From NCBI GenBank assembly GCA_009602735.1, contig WELA01012575.1:147569-211568 (forward strand): a stretch of 64,000 bases of DNA, read 5' to 3'. How positions within the stretch are numbered: position 1 is the stretch's first letter; each line of letters begins with the position of its first letter. Below the pieces are notes generated by a model. It was given only the letters and a program-made list of their open reading frames with translations, did not search any database and was not told the DNA's origin. Below are positions 44,521 through 55,190 of this stretch, piece after piece. Position numbers and translations under genes: made by a program. The stretch is from Mesotaenium endlicherianum (taxonomy: Eukaryota > Streptophyta > Zygnematophyceae > Zygnematales > Mesotaeniaceae).

Positions 44521-46200
44521 GAAGCGAAGAGCGGAAGAGGCACACGCAAATTACTTGCAATTCCGTGGCGACATCGAATCATCCTCCATCTCCGCTCGGG
44601 AATCACAACAACTCCAACAACAGCGGGAGGCACAAAAGAAGAAGGTGGAGGAGGAGCAGGCTAGGCTGAGGCAGGAAGAACTGGACAGAAAAGCTGCAGA
44701 GGAGGCCAAGAAGGCGGAAGAGGAGAGGCAAGCTGAGGAGAGGCGGAAGCAGCAGGCTGACGAAGAAGAACAGAGGAGAATCAGCAGCTACCACTACACA
44801 GTGCTGGGCAAGGGCTTTGATCTACTGGAGGAGGCCTTCAAGTATGCCCAGAAAAGTCGCAGTGAGGCACAGCAGGACATCCTGCAGAGGGAAGGGGAGA
44901 CATCTCAAAACTTCGACAAGTATATTGAGGTCAGCACAGGATTCCTCCTCTACCACGATTATGCCAGGATGGTAGGATATTTGGTCAAAGAGGCCAAGGC
45001 AATGGCCCAAATGAATGAAACAAGAGCTGTATCAATTCCAGGTATTTGGGGGAAAGATAGGGTCATCAGGATGATCCCTATGGACGCGGACAGCTTTAAG
45101 GACTCTACATCCCATAAGAAGTTCAAGGCCATGTATAATGAGGTGGAGAGAAGAAGCTGGGAGTTCTTGGCCAGGGAAACCAGTCAACTGGACTTTGCAG
45201 GGCACTGGTACTCTTGTACTTTGAAAAGGACAGACCCTGCCTTCTTCCAGAAGCCCACCGATTGGCGGTGGATGACCATCAACATGAGGGACCAGCAAAA
45301 TGACAAGGCAAGGGAGGAAGACTTCCTAACGGACCTACAAGGGAACATAGTGTTGCCTCCTCATATTGCCGCTTGGGACCCAAGACTGGATGGAGTAAGA
45401 GACTGTATGAGTCTAGAATTGCAGGAGGACAGGAGCAGGGCCCGTGAGTCATTCTCTAAAGGGAAGCACGCTTATGCCAAATGGGCAAGCAAGCAGGGAG
45501 AAAAGGACCTGTATGCGGTCCGGACTCAACAGCCCCTACCAGCACCCAAAAGGGGAAGGTCAGTGGGATACTCTTTTTCTCGGGAAGAGCAGGAGCAGCT
45601 GACAAAAGAGACCCCAGCAGTCTCAGAGGAACCAGGGGAAGGAGAGGAGGAGGGGTCAGAGGAAGAAGAACAAGAAGGCGAGGAGGAGGACACTAGCCCC
45701 GCTGTGATCCTGACACCGGCCACATCCCCTGTAAGGGAGAAGATTGGGTTGGCCTTACAACAGCTCGCTAAAGAGGAAGATATCACTTGGATAGGAACTG
45801 CCAGAGGACAGAGCCCATCTGCAGGCACGGAGACCAAGTCAGACACGGCAGACAGGAGGGCTGCTAGAGAGATAGCCAGAGGACTGCCAGCATCTCCCTC
45901 GCAGAGAGGGCATGTGCCCTTGGCTCATATCATGCAACATCCTTCTAGGATGCCGATATATGTACCTGTCAGTTTGAGGGCTGCCTAGGAGAAGGCTGCC
46001 TCCATTCAGTTTCAGACAGTGCAGGAGGAAACAGCCCACTTACTGCGTTCTCCGCGGGGCTACTACGCGGATCACCCAGGCTTCAGGAGACCCCAAGACA
46101 GGAGGAGGTCTGGCTCCCCTGACCATGGGCCCTAGGAACATCTCCTTCCTAATGGCAATAGCCTGAGGGTCGAGGGGAGAGCACGCTATTACTAGTGACC
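44521..46200 (+). pseudogene. GypB ORF3 (copy B4)
   Basis: A long open frame of at least 477 residues (44555-45988) is followed by a short tail. An N-terminal coiled coil of about 90 residues is rich in QQQREAQKKK and KKAEEERQAEERRKQQ. The globular middle has FDLLEEAFKYAQKSRSE, IEVSTGFLLYHDYARMVGY, WGKDRVIRMIPMDADSFK and WMTINMRDQQNDK. An E/D-rich tail lies around residues 360-390. It is collinear with X and B5. There is no membrane segment, signal peptide or enzyme motif. Function unknown. Confidence 0.82.
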
Positions 46201-46323
46201 CCCACCGTTAGGTATGAGGGTTGAAGCAAGAGATGTTGGAAGTCAGATCAGCACTTTCAGATAGAGGGACCATGTACCCAGTGTTAGTGTTGTCGAGACG
46301 ACAACCTGTTAAGTTGAAGGGAT
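46201..46323 (+). promoter_or_regulatory. GypB B4 3' untranslated end and polypurine tract
   Basis: Noncoding DNA contains GTTGTCGAGACGACA, a short inverted repeat shared with B3 near 39160. It ends in the polypurine tract AGTTGAAGGGAT just before the LTR. Confidence 0.65.
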
Positions 46324-47036
46324 TGTAATAAATCAGTATATTGGTAGATATAATATTTATTTAAATATAATAGTGAATTAAGTTCAGCCTGCTGAACTTT
46401 AGTTAATATTCAGTCTGCTGGACTTTATAAAATGATCAGTTTAATGACTCAGCCGGGAGCAGCAGGCTGAAGTCAACTTAGGTCAGCTTGCTGACACATT
46501 CTTTGACAGCCAGCTGACTTCCGTACGCGGTAGCAGCGAATTGCTGAGGTGTGCATCTAAGAGTGGTGTGCTAGATGAATGGCCAGATGACATCCTTAGG
46601 ATGGATGGCGATTCGGGATGATGGGAGATGGCGGTGGATTTGGTTAATCGAGGTCCTACCAACGCGGTTAACTCCCGGGTAGGCGGTGCCATCGCACTTG
46701 CCGTTGAACAGTAAACTCATTCCATGTACATATGCTAGGTATTGCTCTCGGCATTTGGAAACGAGGCCAACTCTCTTGTAAAGCTTACTGAGAGAGATCT
46801 GAATCCAAGGCGAGAAGCCATTGATATGCACTGTCTCCTAGCCTTGCTTATGTGTGAGTTTACTGATTGCATTATTGATGATAGTTTACTTGCATTTGAC
46901 TTACGAGTATTGTCCACTGCTAGTGCGTTGTCTTTTGCTATTGAATAAATTGACAGAAAATACCATAAAGATTACTTGCTAATATAAAGATCTGCATTAA
47001 TTGTTAATCGCCTTCTTAGTAAGTCGATTCATTTCA
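46324..47036 (+). repeat. GypB B4 3' LTR
   Basis: A 713-bp LTR runs TGTAATAAATCAG...GATTCATTTCA and pairs with 39803-40522. It is followed by CTTTT. Confidence 0.92.
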
Positions 47037-47041
47037 CTTTT

Positions 47042-47142
47042 GCTCAGTAAAAAGTTAACCAAAAAATACCATAAAGATTATTTGTTGATATAAAGATCCT
47101 CTTATTATTGTTAATAGCCTATTGGTAAGTCAATTCATTTCA
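47042..47142 (+). repeat. GypB B3 3' LTR, remaining end
   Basis: The LTR tail (AAAATACCATAAAGATTA...CAATTCATTTCA) continues the B3 LTR interrupted by B4. The next base, 47143, starts unrelated sequence. Confidence 0.82.
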
Positions 47143-47930
47143 GGTGGTGTGCAGGAACAGTAGCTTGCAAAGGATCAACTTCGTTGTGAATATTAGGCAA
47201 GCGACATGGGGCACAGTTTTTCTTGTTTTCACGTATGGTGCGCACTGCGTCCATCGGACCCCTCAAGCGTGAAATTTCCATTAGGTCTAACAGTGCGCAC
47301 ACGCAAAATGACAAGCTCGGCACGTATGTCCAAAATATCCTGCATCTCACGCTACAGATAGACAAATTACCCACTTTGAATTTGACGAGACGGGGCTCAT
47401 AGACTCCATTATGCAAATGCGCAAGCGAAGAGTATCACGATGTTGCGTGGTGAGTAGGTTACCCGTAGCGGTAGGCATATGTTTGAGGAAAAGGTTTGCA
47501 CGCTCATTGAGATGGGTCAAGAGAACATCAGGATTGTCAAGGTGGAGGGGCACTGTGACACGACGGCAAATGGCAGAGGGCAGGAGAGGCTCACGATTAT
47601 ACAAGAGGAAGTAAGGGGAATACGTGCGTAGTGAAGCCTGGTTACCGAAATTGTACCTCATGGCCAACCAAGGGATGTGGACGTCCAGGTCGGATACATT
47701 GCAAGTCAAAGCATACTTACGAAGACCGCGCTTGACTTTCTAGACGAGACCATCAACCTGAGGGTGGTCGCGGGAGGTAGTGCGGTGATCTATGAAAGAT
47801 TTATCAACAGCATGCTCAGCTTCAGTCTTAGAAGATTAAGATCAAGATATCATCCAAGAAGACTTGCACAAACGCTTCCAAACAAGGTGTGAATATGTCA
47901 TTCATTATAGCTCGCTTTTGTCCGTCGACC
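47143..47930 (-). pseudogene. Remnant of another gypsy lineage: RT scrap and integrase
   Basis: The minus strand holds an RT catalytic-box scrap ([10 protein letters not shown] near 47850). Integrase follows with IDHRTTSRDHPQVDG, VKRGLRKYAL, IPWLAMRYNFGNQASL and YSPYFLLYNREPLLPS, then YEPRLVKFKVGNLS and NCAPCRLPNIHNEVDP. From memory, the last motif belongs to gypsy-like pols of green algae that carry a PHD finger just downstream; that part is not present here. It differs strongly from GypA and GypB. Old, with several breaks. Confidence 0.7.
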
Positions 47931-49050
47931 TCGCCCTCATAGATCATGACACTTCTGAGAGCTTGGTAACTAACATAGCAGTCACCTGTGCTCTTCGCAC
48001 GCTTGTGGTGTTTGCTCTAAAACTACACTAGAATCTCCTAGCACATCCGATCTGCAAACTCTCTAATCTTTCAAACATGGATTTCTTCTTGGGAACTCCT
48101 AGCTTCTAAGTTTTCTATGATACAAAGAGCGAGAATGGAGGCAAAGCTCTTCAGCATCGGCAGAAGCGTGCCGTCTTGAATCCTCGGGGCCTTAGGAGCT
48201 CCTTTCTTGTTCTTTTCTTCCTTCTTCCTTCGTCTCTCTCTCTCCTTTGCTTTCTTGCTTCTTTGGCAAAAATGTGCAAGAAAAGAATGAGGGAAAGTGA
48301 GCAAAGCTCGTGTCTATCACAGGCACCACACATGCATTCTTTATCTCAAAAGCACCGTGACTTAGTCAAAGGTTAGCATGCATGCATGTCTCGTCGTTGT
48401 TGCTCATGCTGACTTAAGTTATGTCACGTCACTCAGCATGCATGCAATCCTTGTGGCGGACGCGCCCGTGATTGCTTATCTTCACGGTCAGCGTGCACGC
48501 CTATGTGGCCTTTGAGCCCATGTATCCTGATGTGGCACCTCTGCCGTGGCACTCGTGCCGAGGGGGTCATGGCTGAGTTGGCGTAATCTTCCAACGTGCC
48601 TCGACTTGACAGCCGCTGAGGTGGTTATTTTGTAAGCCCTGCTTGACTTGACAGCTGCTGGCCTGCATCGTTTGCAAGGCTTAGTGGGGTCAACCTTGCA
48701 GCTGACCTGGTGATCAATTCCCCACCCCTCATTGAGTGTTGATTTGACTTGTAACAGTCACCCTCACGAGTGACTTGAGTTCAATCTTTCAACGCTCTTC
48801 CATACATAAGAAGTTTTGTGTTTGAGTCAACGTTGACTTTTCGTACACGAGGGAGCCGAGACTTGGTCCACACGTGCTGCACCGTCCAACTATTGACAGT
48901 CGCGACAACCGGAAATTAAACCTAGAAAAATTAGTGAAAGGATTTAAAATTTTAGAGACCTAAAGTCAAAGATCTGAAAATTTAGCGCCAGTTTCCCCCC
49001 CATAATGTTCGATTGTAATAGTAATTTGTATATGAAAATATTCAAAATAT
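47931..49050. other. Unassigned region
   Basis: No domain is recognised. The stretch contains a CT/TC-rich run near 48200-48260 and several GCATGCATGC palindromes (48367-48378, 48437-48447). It then becomes AT-rich before the hairpin cluster. A lysine-rich minus-strand frame near 48071-48304 is only the shadow of the pyrimidine run. Confidence 0.5.
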
Positions 49051-49055
49051 AGTTT

Positions 49056-49161
49056 GATAAGTAAAGACTTATCGTGAATCCTCCACTTCCTCGCGGAAGT
49101 GGCGCAGCCAATCAAGTGCCTGCGACTAGCGCAGGCACTGCGCCAACAGCCTATATCAGGC
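49056..49161. repeat. Cluster of perfect hairpins
   Basis: Four dyads follow one another. GATAAGT/ACTTATC (49056-49073) has a 4-base loop. CCACTTCC/GGAAGTGG (49083-49102) has loop TCGC. AGTGCCTGCG/CGCAGGCACT (49115-49139) has loop ACTAG, and an outer TGGCGC/GCGCCA pair at 49100-49105 and 49140-49145. GCCT/AGGC (49149-49161) has a 5-base loop. All stems are perfect. They lie at the beginning of the open frame that follows. Confidence 0.85.
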
Positions 49162-49698
49162 GCTGCGCCGCCGTTATTCAATCATTGCACAGGCAAACAG
49201 TTGCATTTTGCACTCTACGAGATCTAAGCGCAGCTTTTAGTGCCCCTATGTCCATTATCGAAGCAAGCCCAGGCGCTTACCTCACAGACCGCACAGCATT
49301 AGAAAACATCAAGATGGCTCGCACTACTGACGAGGCCACTCATTCCCACTCCAGCGAATGCACTCCTTCCCTGCGTCAGAAAGCGCAAGATGACGAGGGC
49401 GCGCCATCCACTACGGCAGGAGTGACACAAGCTAATCTGACTCAAGTCGCGACTGCATTGAAGGCAGATTTAGTGCGTGCTCTTAAAGGAAAGGGAAAGC
49501 GGATTTCCCCGGAATGGGCACAACCTGCTCGCAGGAGCCCTCGTCAAGATCAGAATCCTAATGCTTTGCCCATCCATGAGCAGATTGCAGCACTAAGAAA
49601 AGTCGCTAAAGCCTGCACATGCCACCAAGGTGCCGAGTCTGACAAAGAAGACAAGGACCCAGAAGTGACACGCATTCTGAAGAGATTCAAGGAAAATA
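49065..49698 (+). CDS. Unrecognised ORF, left piece, ended by insertion of GypA A3
   Basis: This open frame of about 210 residues has no upstream ATG in frame. The first ATG is near 49248 (MSIIEASPGAYLTDRT), so the stretch before it may be noncoding or an exon end. The protein is polar, with DLVRALKGKGKRISPEW, an HEQIAALRKVAKACTCH segment and a charged end. GypA copy A3 interrupts it; the duplication AGGAC lies on both sides, and a second open piece stands at 57437-57680. I do not recognise the family. It could be a host gene or the gag-like ORF of another retroelement. Base composition is more balanced than in the nearby LTRs. Confidence 0.45.
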
Positions 49699-49703
49699 AG
49701 GAC

Positions 49704-50546
49704 TGAAAGGGGCAGAGTGCCCTAGTGGAAGTGTAGTGACTCACGAGGAAAGGAACTAGTTGCAATCATGCTAAAGAGTGCAGCGGCATATCACTAAAAA
49801 AGCTTAGGAAAATTACTCAACATTTTGAGTAGCAAGAAACTGCTCACAACTAATGTAGGATGGAAGGTCTTGTCATTACAAATTCGTAGAAATTTACAAA
49901 AGTGGAAGCTGATAAGAAATGAAGAAGTTATGCCTACTTATAGTTTTCTGCCTAGGTTCTCCTCCCTAGGAGGAAGCTACGGAATTTCCTAAGTTTCGTC
50001 AAATCGTCCCTTCCAGAAAATTCATGAGTATGCCAGATGAGTCTCATCTGACAGGTCGGGTCGAATTGACGTCCACATACATGCATCGACATTACTAGAA
50101 TATTCTATCTTAGGCGCGCTAAGCTAAACCGAAACTTCTAGGTAAATCGACCTAGTCGGCACTCCGCGTCAGCCAAACTTCCGTGAAGGTTCGAGTTCAC
50201 TCTAACGGGCCAAATCGCTTGACGCTGTCGGTCAATCCAACGGTCGCGCTCACCGCGAATTAAGGACAGTCGTCAACCGACCTCAAAACTAATTAAACTT
50301 CGGAAATCCATAACTCTCTCAATACTTGACCAAATTCGATGAACTTTATATCAAAATGACCACAAAAATGCACTCTACATGAATATACAATCAAAACATA
50401 ATTTTATGAAACTCAATTTGCACTTTATAAACCAAATTCGATGAACTTTATATCAAAATGACCACAAAACGCCACTTTAGAGTTCTATGCAATCAAATCA
50501 TACTCTCATGACTCAAAAATGCACTTTATAAACCTATGACCTTACA
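49704..50546 (-). repeat. GypA A3 3' LTR with internal duplication
   Basis: This 843-bp LTR has two units of about 102 bp, at about 50330-50431 and 50432-50533, each starting CCAAATTCGATGAAC. The right unit carries AGAGTTCTATGCAATC, like A3's other LTR. The left unit resembles the A1 type (ATATACAATCAAAACAT). Confidence 0.85.
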
Positions 50547-50559
50547 TCATCCCCCTCCT

Positions 50560-51063
50560 CAAGATGCGACGTCCTCGACGCATTCTGCAGATATCTTCTC
50601 AACTTACTCTTACAATGAGTCAAGTTGGCCTGCTACTCTCAAGTTTTGTTGTCCGCATGGTAGCCTTTCCACTTGACGAGATACTCTTGAACAAATCGTT
50701 GACCTCGCTTGACTCGTCGATTGCCGACAATCGCCTCCACTTCATACTCCAATACATCATCGACTTCGACCGGTGGTGGCGGAGTAGGTAGTCGTCCTGG
50801 ATGTCCTTCATTTGGGTCAACGTATGGCCGCAAACAATTGACATGGAACACAGCATGGATACGCCAGCTTGAAGGAAGTTCCAACTTGTAGGTCATTGGA
50901 TTAACCAGCTTGAGCACCAAAAATGGACCTGTAATCTGTGCCCGCAGTATCCTCTTGCCTGTGAAAGGTAGGTTCTCTGTTGACAAGAGTACTTTGTCAC
51001 CCACGTAGAATGTCTCTTCCCTCCTGTGCTTGTTAGCATGCTTGACCTGCTCTTCCTGTGCCT
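50560..51063 (-). pseudogene. GypA A3 integrase C-terminus with chromodomain
   Basis: It contains GDKVLLSTENLPFTGKR, SSWRIHAVFHVNCLRPY and chromodomain segments YEVEAIVGNRRVKRG and [12 protein letters not shown]. It ends at the polypurine tract next to the LTR. Fossil. Confidence 0.83.
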
Positions 51064-51129
51064 TTTGATGTCATCAACCAGCACAAGAAAGCTATCTATG
51101 CGATGATCTCCCTGACACTGAAGCGGTCT

Positions 51130-52060
51130 GCTTCAGTGTTAGGGAGATCATCGCATAGATAGCTTTCTCTTGCTGGTTGATGACATCAAACTTCTCATGC
51201 AACTTCTCGACAAATTCTACCCACGTAGGGTCACCGAGTTGCCAAGCCTTACGCTCTCCCTTCCAGTAAAGCCACCAGTCTGCGGCACTGCCTTTGAGTA
51301 GCGCACCGATGTGCCTGACCTTCTCGTAATCTTGCAGTTCTGGGTAGTTCTCCAGCCACTGCTTAACATCCGCGAGAAACTTGATCGGGTAATATTTTCT
51401 GTATCCCTCAGGATCATATTCCAGGGGGTTTTTCGGCTTGGGCTTACTAGGCCCTTGGCCACCACCACTAGTGGTTTGAGACCCCAGTTGGTCTCTGTCC
51501 TACAGTAGAGACATTATGATTCTTTTGTCTTCCTGCTGGGACTGATACATGGTCGCCATTTGCGATTGCATTTGAACGAAGAATGCTCCCAAGTCTACAC
51601 TCTGGGGTGGTAGTCTAGCAAATGCAGCAGCAGCATTGGCATCTACTCGCTGAGTAGTGTTCTCAACAGTCCCTCTCGCTCTTGCAGCAGCAATTTTTGC
51701 CGCATTCAACCGGTCACGTATTTGACGTAGGGGTACATTGAGTCGTACAGCAGGAGGTGGGTTCAAAACATTGGCCCTTGATGCCATAAGTTCCTCAACA
51801 GTCCGCTCGTCAGCTGGCCGTCTTTCCCTCCTTTGTGTATCCTCAGCGGCCTTTGCTAATTGTTCAGCTTCTAATCTGGCTCTCTCCTCCTCAGCTTGCT
51901 GTGTTGCGACTGCGGCAATAGCACCTGCCTCATCTGCAGCCTCTCTAGCTGCAGTATCTGCCACTGCTTCAGAATAGGCACGGGTTCCCGCTACATGGCT
52001 TTTCGCCTGGTTTCGACATTCTCGTTATCCTGGTTCTCCATGTCTCGGGAGTTGCTAGTT
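51130..52060 (-). pseudogene. GypB B6 partial gag
   Basis: The A/E-rich coiled coil (AEEERARLEAEQLAKAAED), VDLGAFFVQMQSQMATMYQS and the start of the gag core are present. The zinc-knuckle half and all of pol are absent. Fossil. Confidence 0.8.
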
Positions 52061-52114
52061 TGAGACCTTGTCCTTACCACACGAAGAACACTGTGATAAT
52101 TGCTCCGATACCAC

Positions 52115-52835
52115 TGAAATGAATCGACTTACCAAATAGGCGATTAACAATTAATAAGGATCTTCATATCAGTAAGTAACCTTTATGGTATTTACCGTTA
52201 ATTGGTTAAACGGCCAAGGACAACACACTAGCAGTGAAAAATACTCGTAAGTCAAATGCGAATAAACTAGCATCAATAATGCAAATCAGTAAACTCATAC
52301 ATAAGCAAGGTTAGAAGACAGTGCGTATCAATGGCTTCTCGCCTTGGATTCAGATCTCTCTCAGTCAGCTGTACAAGAGAGTTGGCCTCGTTTCCGAATG
52401 CCGAACTCGAGAGCAACGCCTAGCATATATACATGGAATGAGTTTACTGTTCAACGGTCAGTGCGATGGCACCGCCTACTCGGGAGTTAACCACGTTGGT
52501 AGGACCTCGGTTAACCAAATCCACCGCCATCTCCCATCATCCCGAATCGCCATTTATCATAGGGATGTCATTAGGCCATTAATCTAGCATACCACACTTA
52601 GATGCATATCGAGGCAGTTCGCTGCTACCCAGAACGGAAGTCAGTTGGCTGTCAAAGAATGTGTCAGCAAGCTGACTTAAGCTGACTTCAGCCTGCTGCT
52701 TTTGGCTGAGTCATTAAACTGATATTAAATATAAAGTCCAGCAGACTGATTATTAACTAGAGTTCAGCAGGCTGAACTTATTTAACTGTTATATTTAAAT
52801 GAATATTATATCAACCAATATACTGATTCATTACA
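52115..52835 (-). repeat. GypB B6 LTR
   Basis: A 721-bp LTR reads TGAAATGAATCG...GATTCATTACA on the plus strand, with a Met-tRNA-type primer site just to its left. Confidence 0.9.
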
Positions 52836-53900
52836 CTTCCGAATACACGTCTTCGCCATATCTGAAGTCTTGGCTACCTGCTCCATAAACGCTCGTGTAG
52901 TAGGAACTTGAGTCTCCTTGGCCTTCTCCAACAAGATGTTCCCTGGATGATATATTTCTCTCCCATAAACCATAGCGAATGGTGACTGCTTGGTCGATCC
53001 CTGCATGCTGTTGTTGTAGGCAACCCTGGAAGCTTCTTGTCCCACTTTGAAGGATCCTCGATGGGGAAACTCCTGAGCACCTCTTGCAGAGTTCTGTTGA
53101 GCCTCTCACTCTGCCCGTCTGTCTGAGGATGATAGGAAGTGCTCATACTTAGCTTGGTCCCCATCAAAGTAAACTTTGACCGCCGAAAGTTGCTAATAAA
53201 CCTCGGATCCCGATCTGAAACAATCACCTTCGGCAACCCATGTAGCGTGAAAATATGATCAAAGAATAGCCGTGCCACATCTGCTGCCGTATAAGTCTCC
53301 TTCATGGGAATGAAGTGTGCCATCTTACTGAGTCAAACACAACCCAAACGGCATTGTGCCCTTGACCACTCATTGGTAATGACGTGATGGAGTCCATAGC
53401 AATCTGCTCCCAAGGATACTCTAGAATAGAGAGGGGTTGCAGGGGACCTCCCTTCTTTTGATTTGGTGTCTTGTTACGTTGGCACGCATCCCAACTCCTG
53501 ATCCACTCCTCGATGTCCTTGTCCATATTTCTCCAACAGTACTTCCGCTTCAGCACGCTTGCCGTCTTCTCGCTTCCAAAATGTCCAGCATATAAGCAAT
53601 CATGATGCTCCGCAAGTGGTAAATCGCGTAGCTCCTTGATGTCAGGTACCACCACTCTCTTGGAATCACCATAATACCACATGGCGTCCTTCTTCTGCAT
53701 ACTCGTATTGGACCCAGCTGCTCCACCATCCGCAAACTCTGGGTCCTCCTCATAACCTCTCTGAAGCTTCTCCTTGAAGTCCATATTCTCCTTGATGACC
53801 AAGACAGCTGCAAAGTCACACCTCCTGGATAAAGCGTCTGCAGGGTTGATCTTCCCAGGTAAGTACTCAATCTTGTGGTCGAACTGTTGCAGAAACTCCA
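52836..53900 (-). pseudogene. GypA A3 integrase
   Basis: The HHCC region ([23 protein letters not shown]) and core segments ([36 protein letters not shown]) are visible. Fossil with several breaks. Confidence 0.83.
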
Positions 53901-55190
53901 TCCACCTTGCCTGTCTTGGTGTCAACGTTGGCTGCGTCATAAATTTCTCTAAGCTCTTGTGGTCGATCTTGATGAACACCTTCCGGTCGTCCACATAACG
54001 TCGCCAGATCCTCAAAGCCTGGATAATAGCCAACATCTCCTGCTCTTGTGCTGCATAGTTCTGCTCAGCAGGACTCACGTTCGTGCTCTCGTATGCCACA
54101 AGTTGCAATCCTTTACCCTGATCCTGGAGAAGAATGGCTCCCACTGCGAAGTTTGATGCGTCCGTGATGATGGTGAAATAAAGCTCTGGATTGGCAATTG
54201 CCAAAAAAGGTGCCTGTGTCAACAACTTCTTAATCTTCTCGAAGGCTTGCTGCTCCTTGTCACCCCATAGCCACTTCTCCTGCTGCTTTAACATGTCCGC
54301 GAACGGCGCACACACCTTGGCAAATCCTTCAATAAAGCGTTGATAATAATCTGCCATGCCGAGAAAACTCCTGAGTTGATGAATATCAGCAGGTACCGGC
54401 CAATCTCTGACTGCTTGCACCGTCTTCTGCTCCACCTTGACTCCTTTGGCTCCCACTATGTGCCCAAGGAACTTGACCTGCTTGAGACAGAAGTCGCACT
54501 TGCTCATCTTCCCATATAACTTCTGATCTCTCAAGACCTCCAACACCTTCCTCAGATGCTCCACATGCTCCTCCAAGGTCTTCGAATAGATCAAGATGTC
54601 GTCCAAAAATGCCACCACAAACTGGTCCAAATAGGGTCTGAAGATACTATTCATGAGTCCCATGAATGTAGCAGGTGCATTAGTCAGCTCAGAAGGCATG
54701 ACTGTGAACTCGAATAAGTTATATCGAGTCCTGAAAGCAGTCTTCTAAACGTCTCCTTCCGCAATCCGTACCTGGTGATAGCCACTCCTCAAATCAATCT
54801 TCGAAAAATACTTCGCCCCGACAAGCCTGTCAATCAACTTGTCCACTCGTGGAAGTGGGTTCCTGTTCTTGATGATGACCTTGTTGAGTGCCCAGTAGTT
54901 GACACACATTCTCATAGTCCCTTCTTTCTTCTTCACAAATGAGACTGGCGCGGCAAATGGAGACTCGCTGGGTCGGATGAATTCCTTCTCTAGTAACTTT
55001 GTCAGCTGCTTCTTCAACTCATCCAACTTCGCAAACAATTGACGATAGGCGGGTCTCACTATTGGCTTGCTCCCTGGTTCCAACTCAATCTTGTGCTCGA
55101 TAGCTCTCTGTGGAGGTAATCCTGCAGGTAGCTCCTCAGGAAAAATACACTTGAACTCCTCCAACAGCGCCTTAATTTGGGCAGGCGTCT
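53901..55190 (-). pseudogene. GypA A3 reverse transcriptase and RNase H
   Basis: RT boxes [29 protein letters not shown] and [11 protein letters not shown] are followed by RNase H motifs [13 protein letters not shown] and [14 protein letters not shown]. Fossil. Confidence 0.87.

Larger units (their letters stand above)
39803..47036 (+). mobile_element. GypB copy B4, nested in the 3' LTR of B3
   Basis: LTRs lie at 39803-40522 and 46324-47036, with target duplication CTTTT at 39798-39802 and 47037-47041. Gag, protease, small RT and RNase H remnants, integrase C-terminus with chromodomain, spacer and a long ORF3 are present. RT, RNase H and the integrase core are mostly missing, so it is not autonomous. 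About eight breaks in all. Younger than B3. Confidence 0.92.
30127..47142. mobile_element. GypB copy B3 with 5' and 3' parts in opposite orientation, holding GypE copies and B4
   Basis: On the minus strand 30127-36278 carries LTR, primer site, gag, protease, part of RT, integrase-chromodomain, spacer and the very start of ORF3. On the plus strand 36279-39191 carries the rest of ORF3 and a polypurine tract, then the 3' LTR (39192-39802 continuing at 47042-47142). The 3' LTR is split by GypB copy B4 with target duplication CTTTT. Two GypE LTR copies lie inside. No target duplication is visible at the outer ends (TAGAA versus GGTGG). Broken in about ten places; among the older GypB copies. Confidence 0.8.
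51064..52835 (-). mobile_element. GypB fragment B6: LTR plus partial gag ending in a snap-back hairpin
   Basis: On the minus strand a complete LTR (52115-52835), a primer site and part of gag run to about 51130. The sequence then folds back: 51067-51124 is the reverse complement of 51130-51187, with about 55 of 58 bases matching, around a 5-base loop GGTCT. No more of the element follows. At most three bases (CTT) are shared by the flanks. This looks like an aborted, self-primed cDNA joined into A3. Confidence 0.8.

Noticed and set aside
44603-44794. Leucine-rich frame on the minus strand opposite ORF3
   Set aside because: It is the shadow of the E/K/R-rich coiled coil; pyrimidine-rich antisense codons read as leucine and serine.
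44521-46200. GypB ORF3 as a retroviral-type envelope gene
   Set aside because: No signal peptide, hydrophobic membrane span, furin-type site or cysteine-rich ectodomain. The protein is charged throughout.
48071-48304. Lysine-rich minus-strand frame that could suggest a nuclear protein
   Set aside because: It arises from a CT-rich simple run on the plus strand and has no domain or conserved neighbour.
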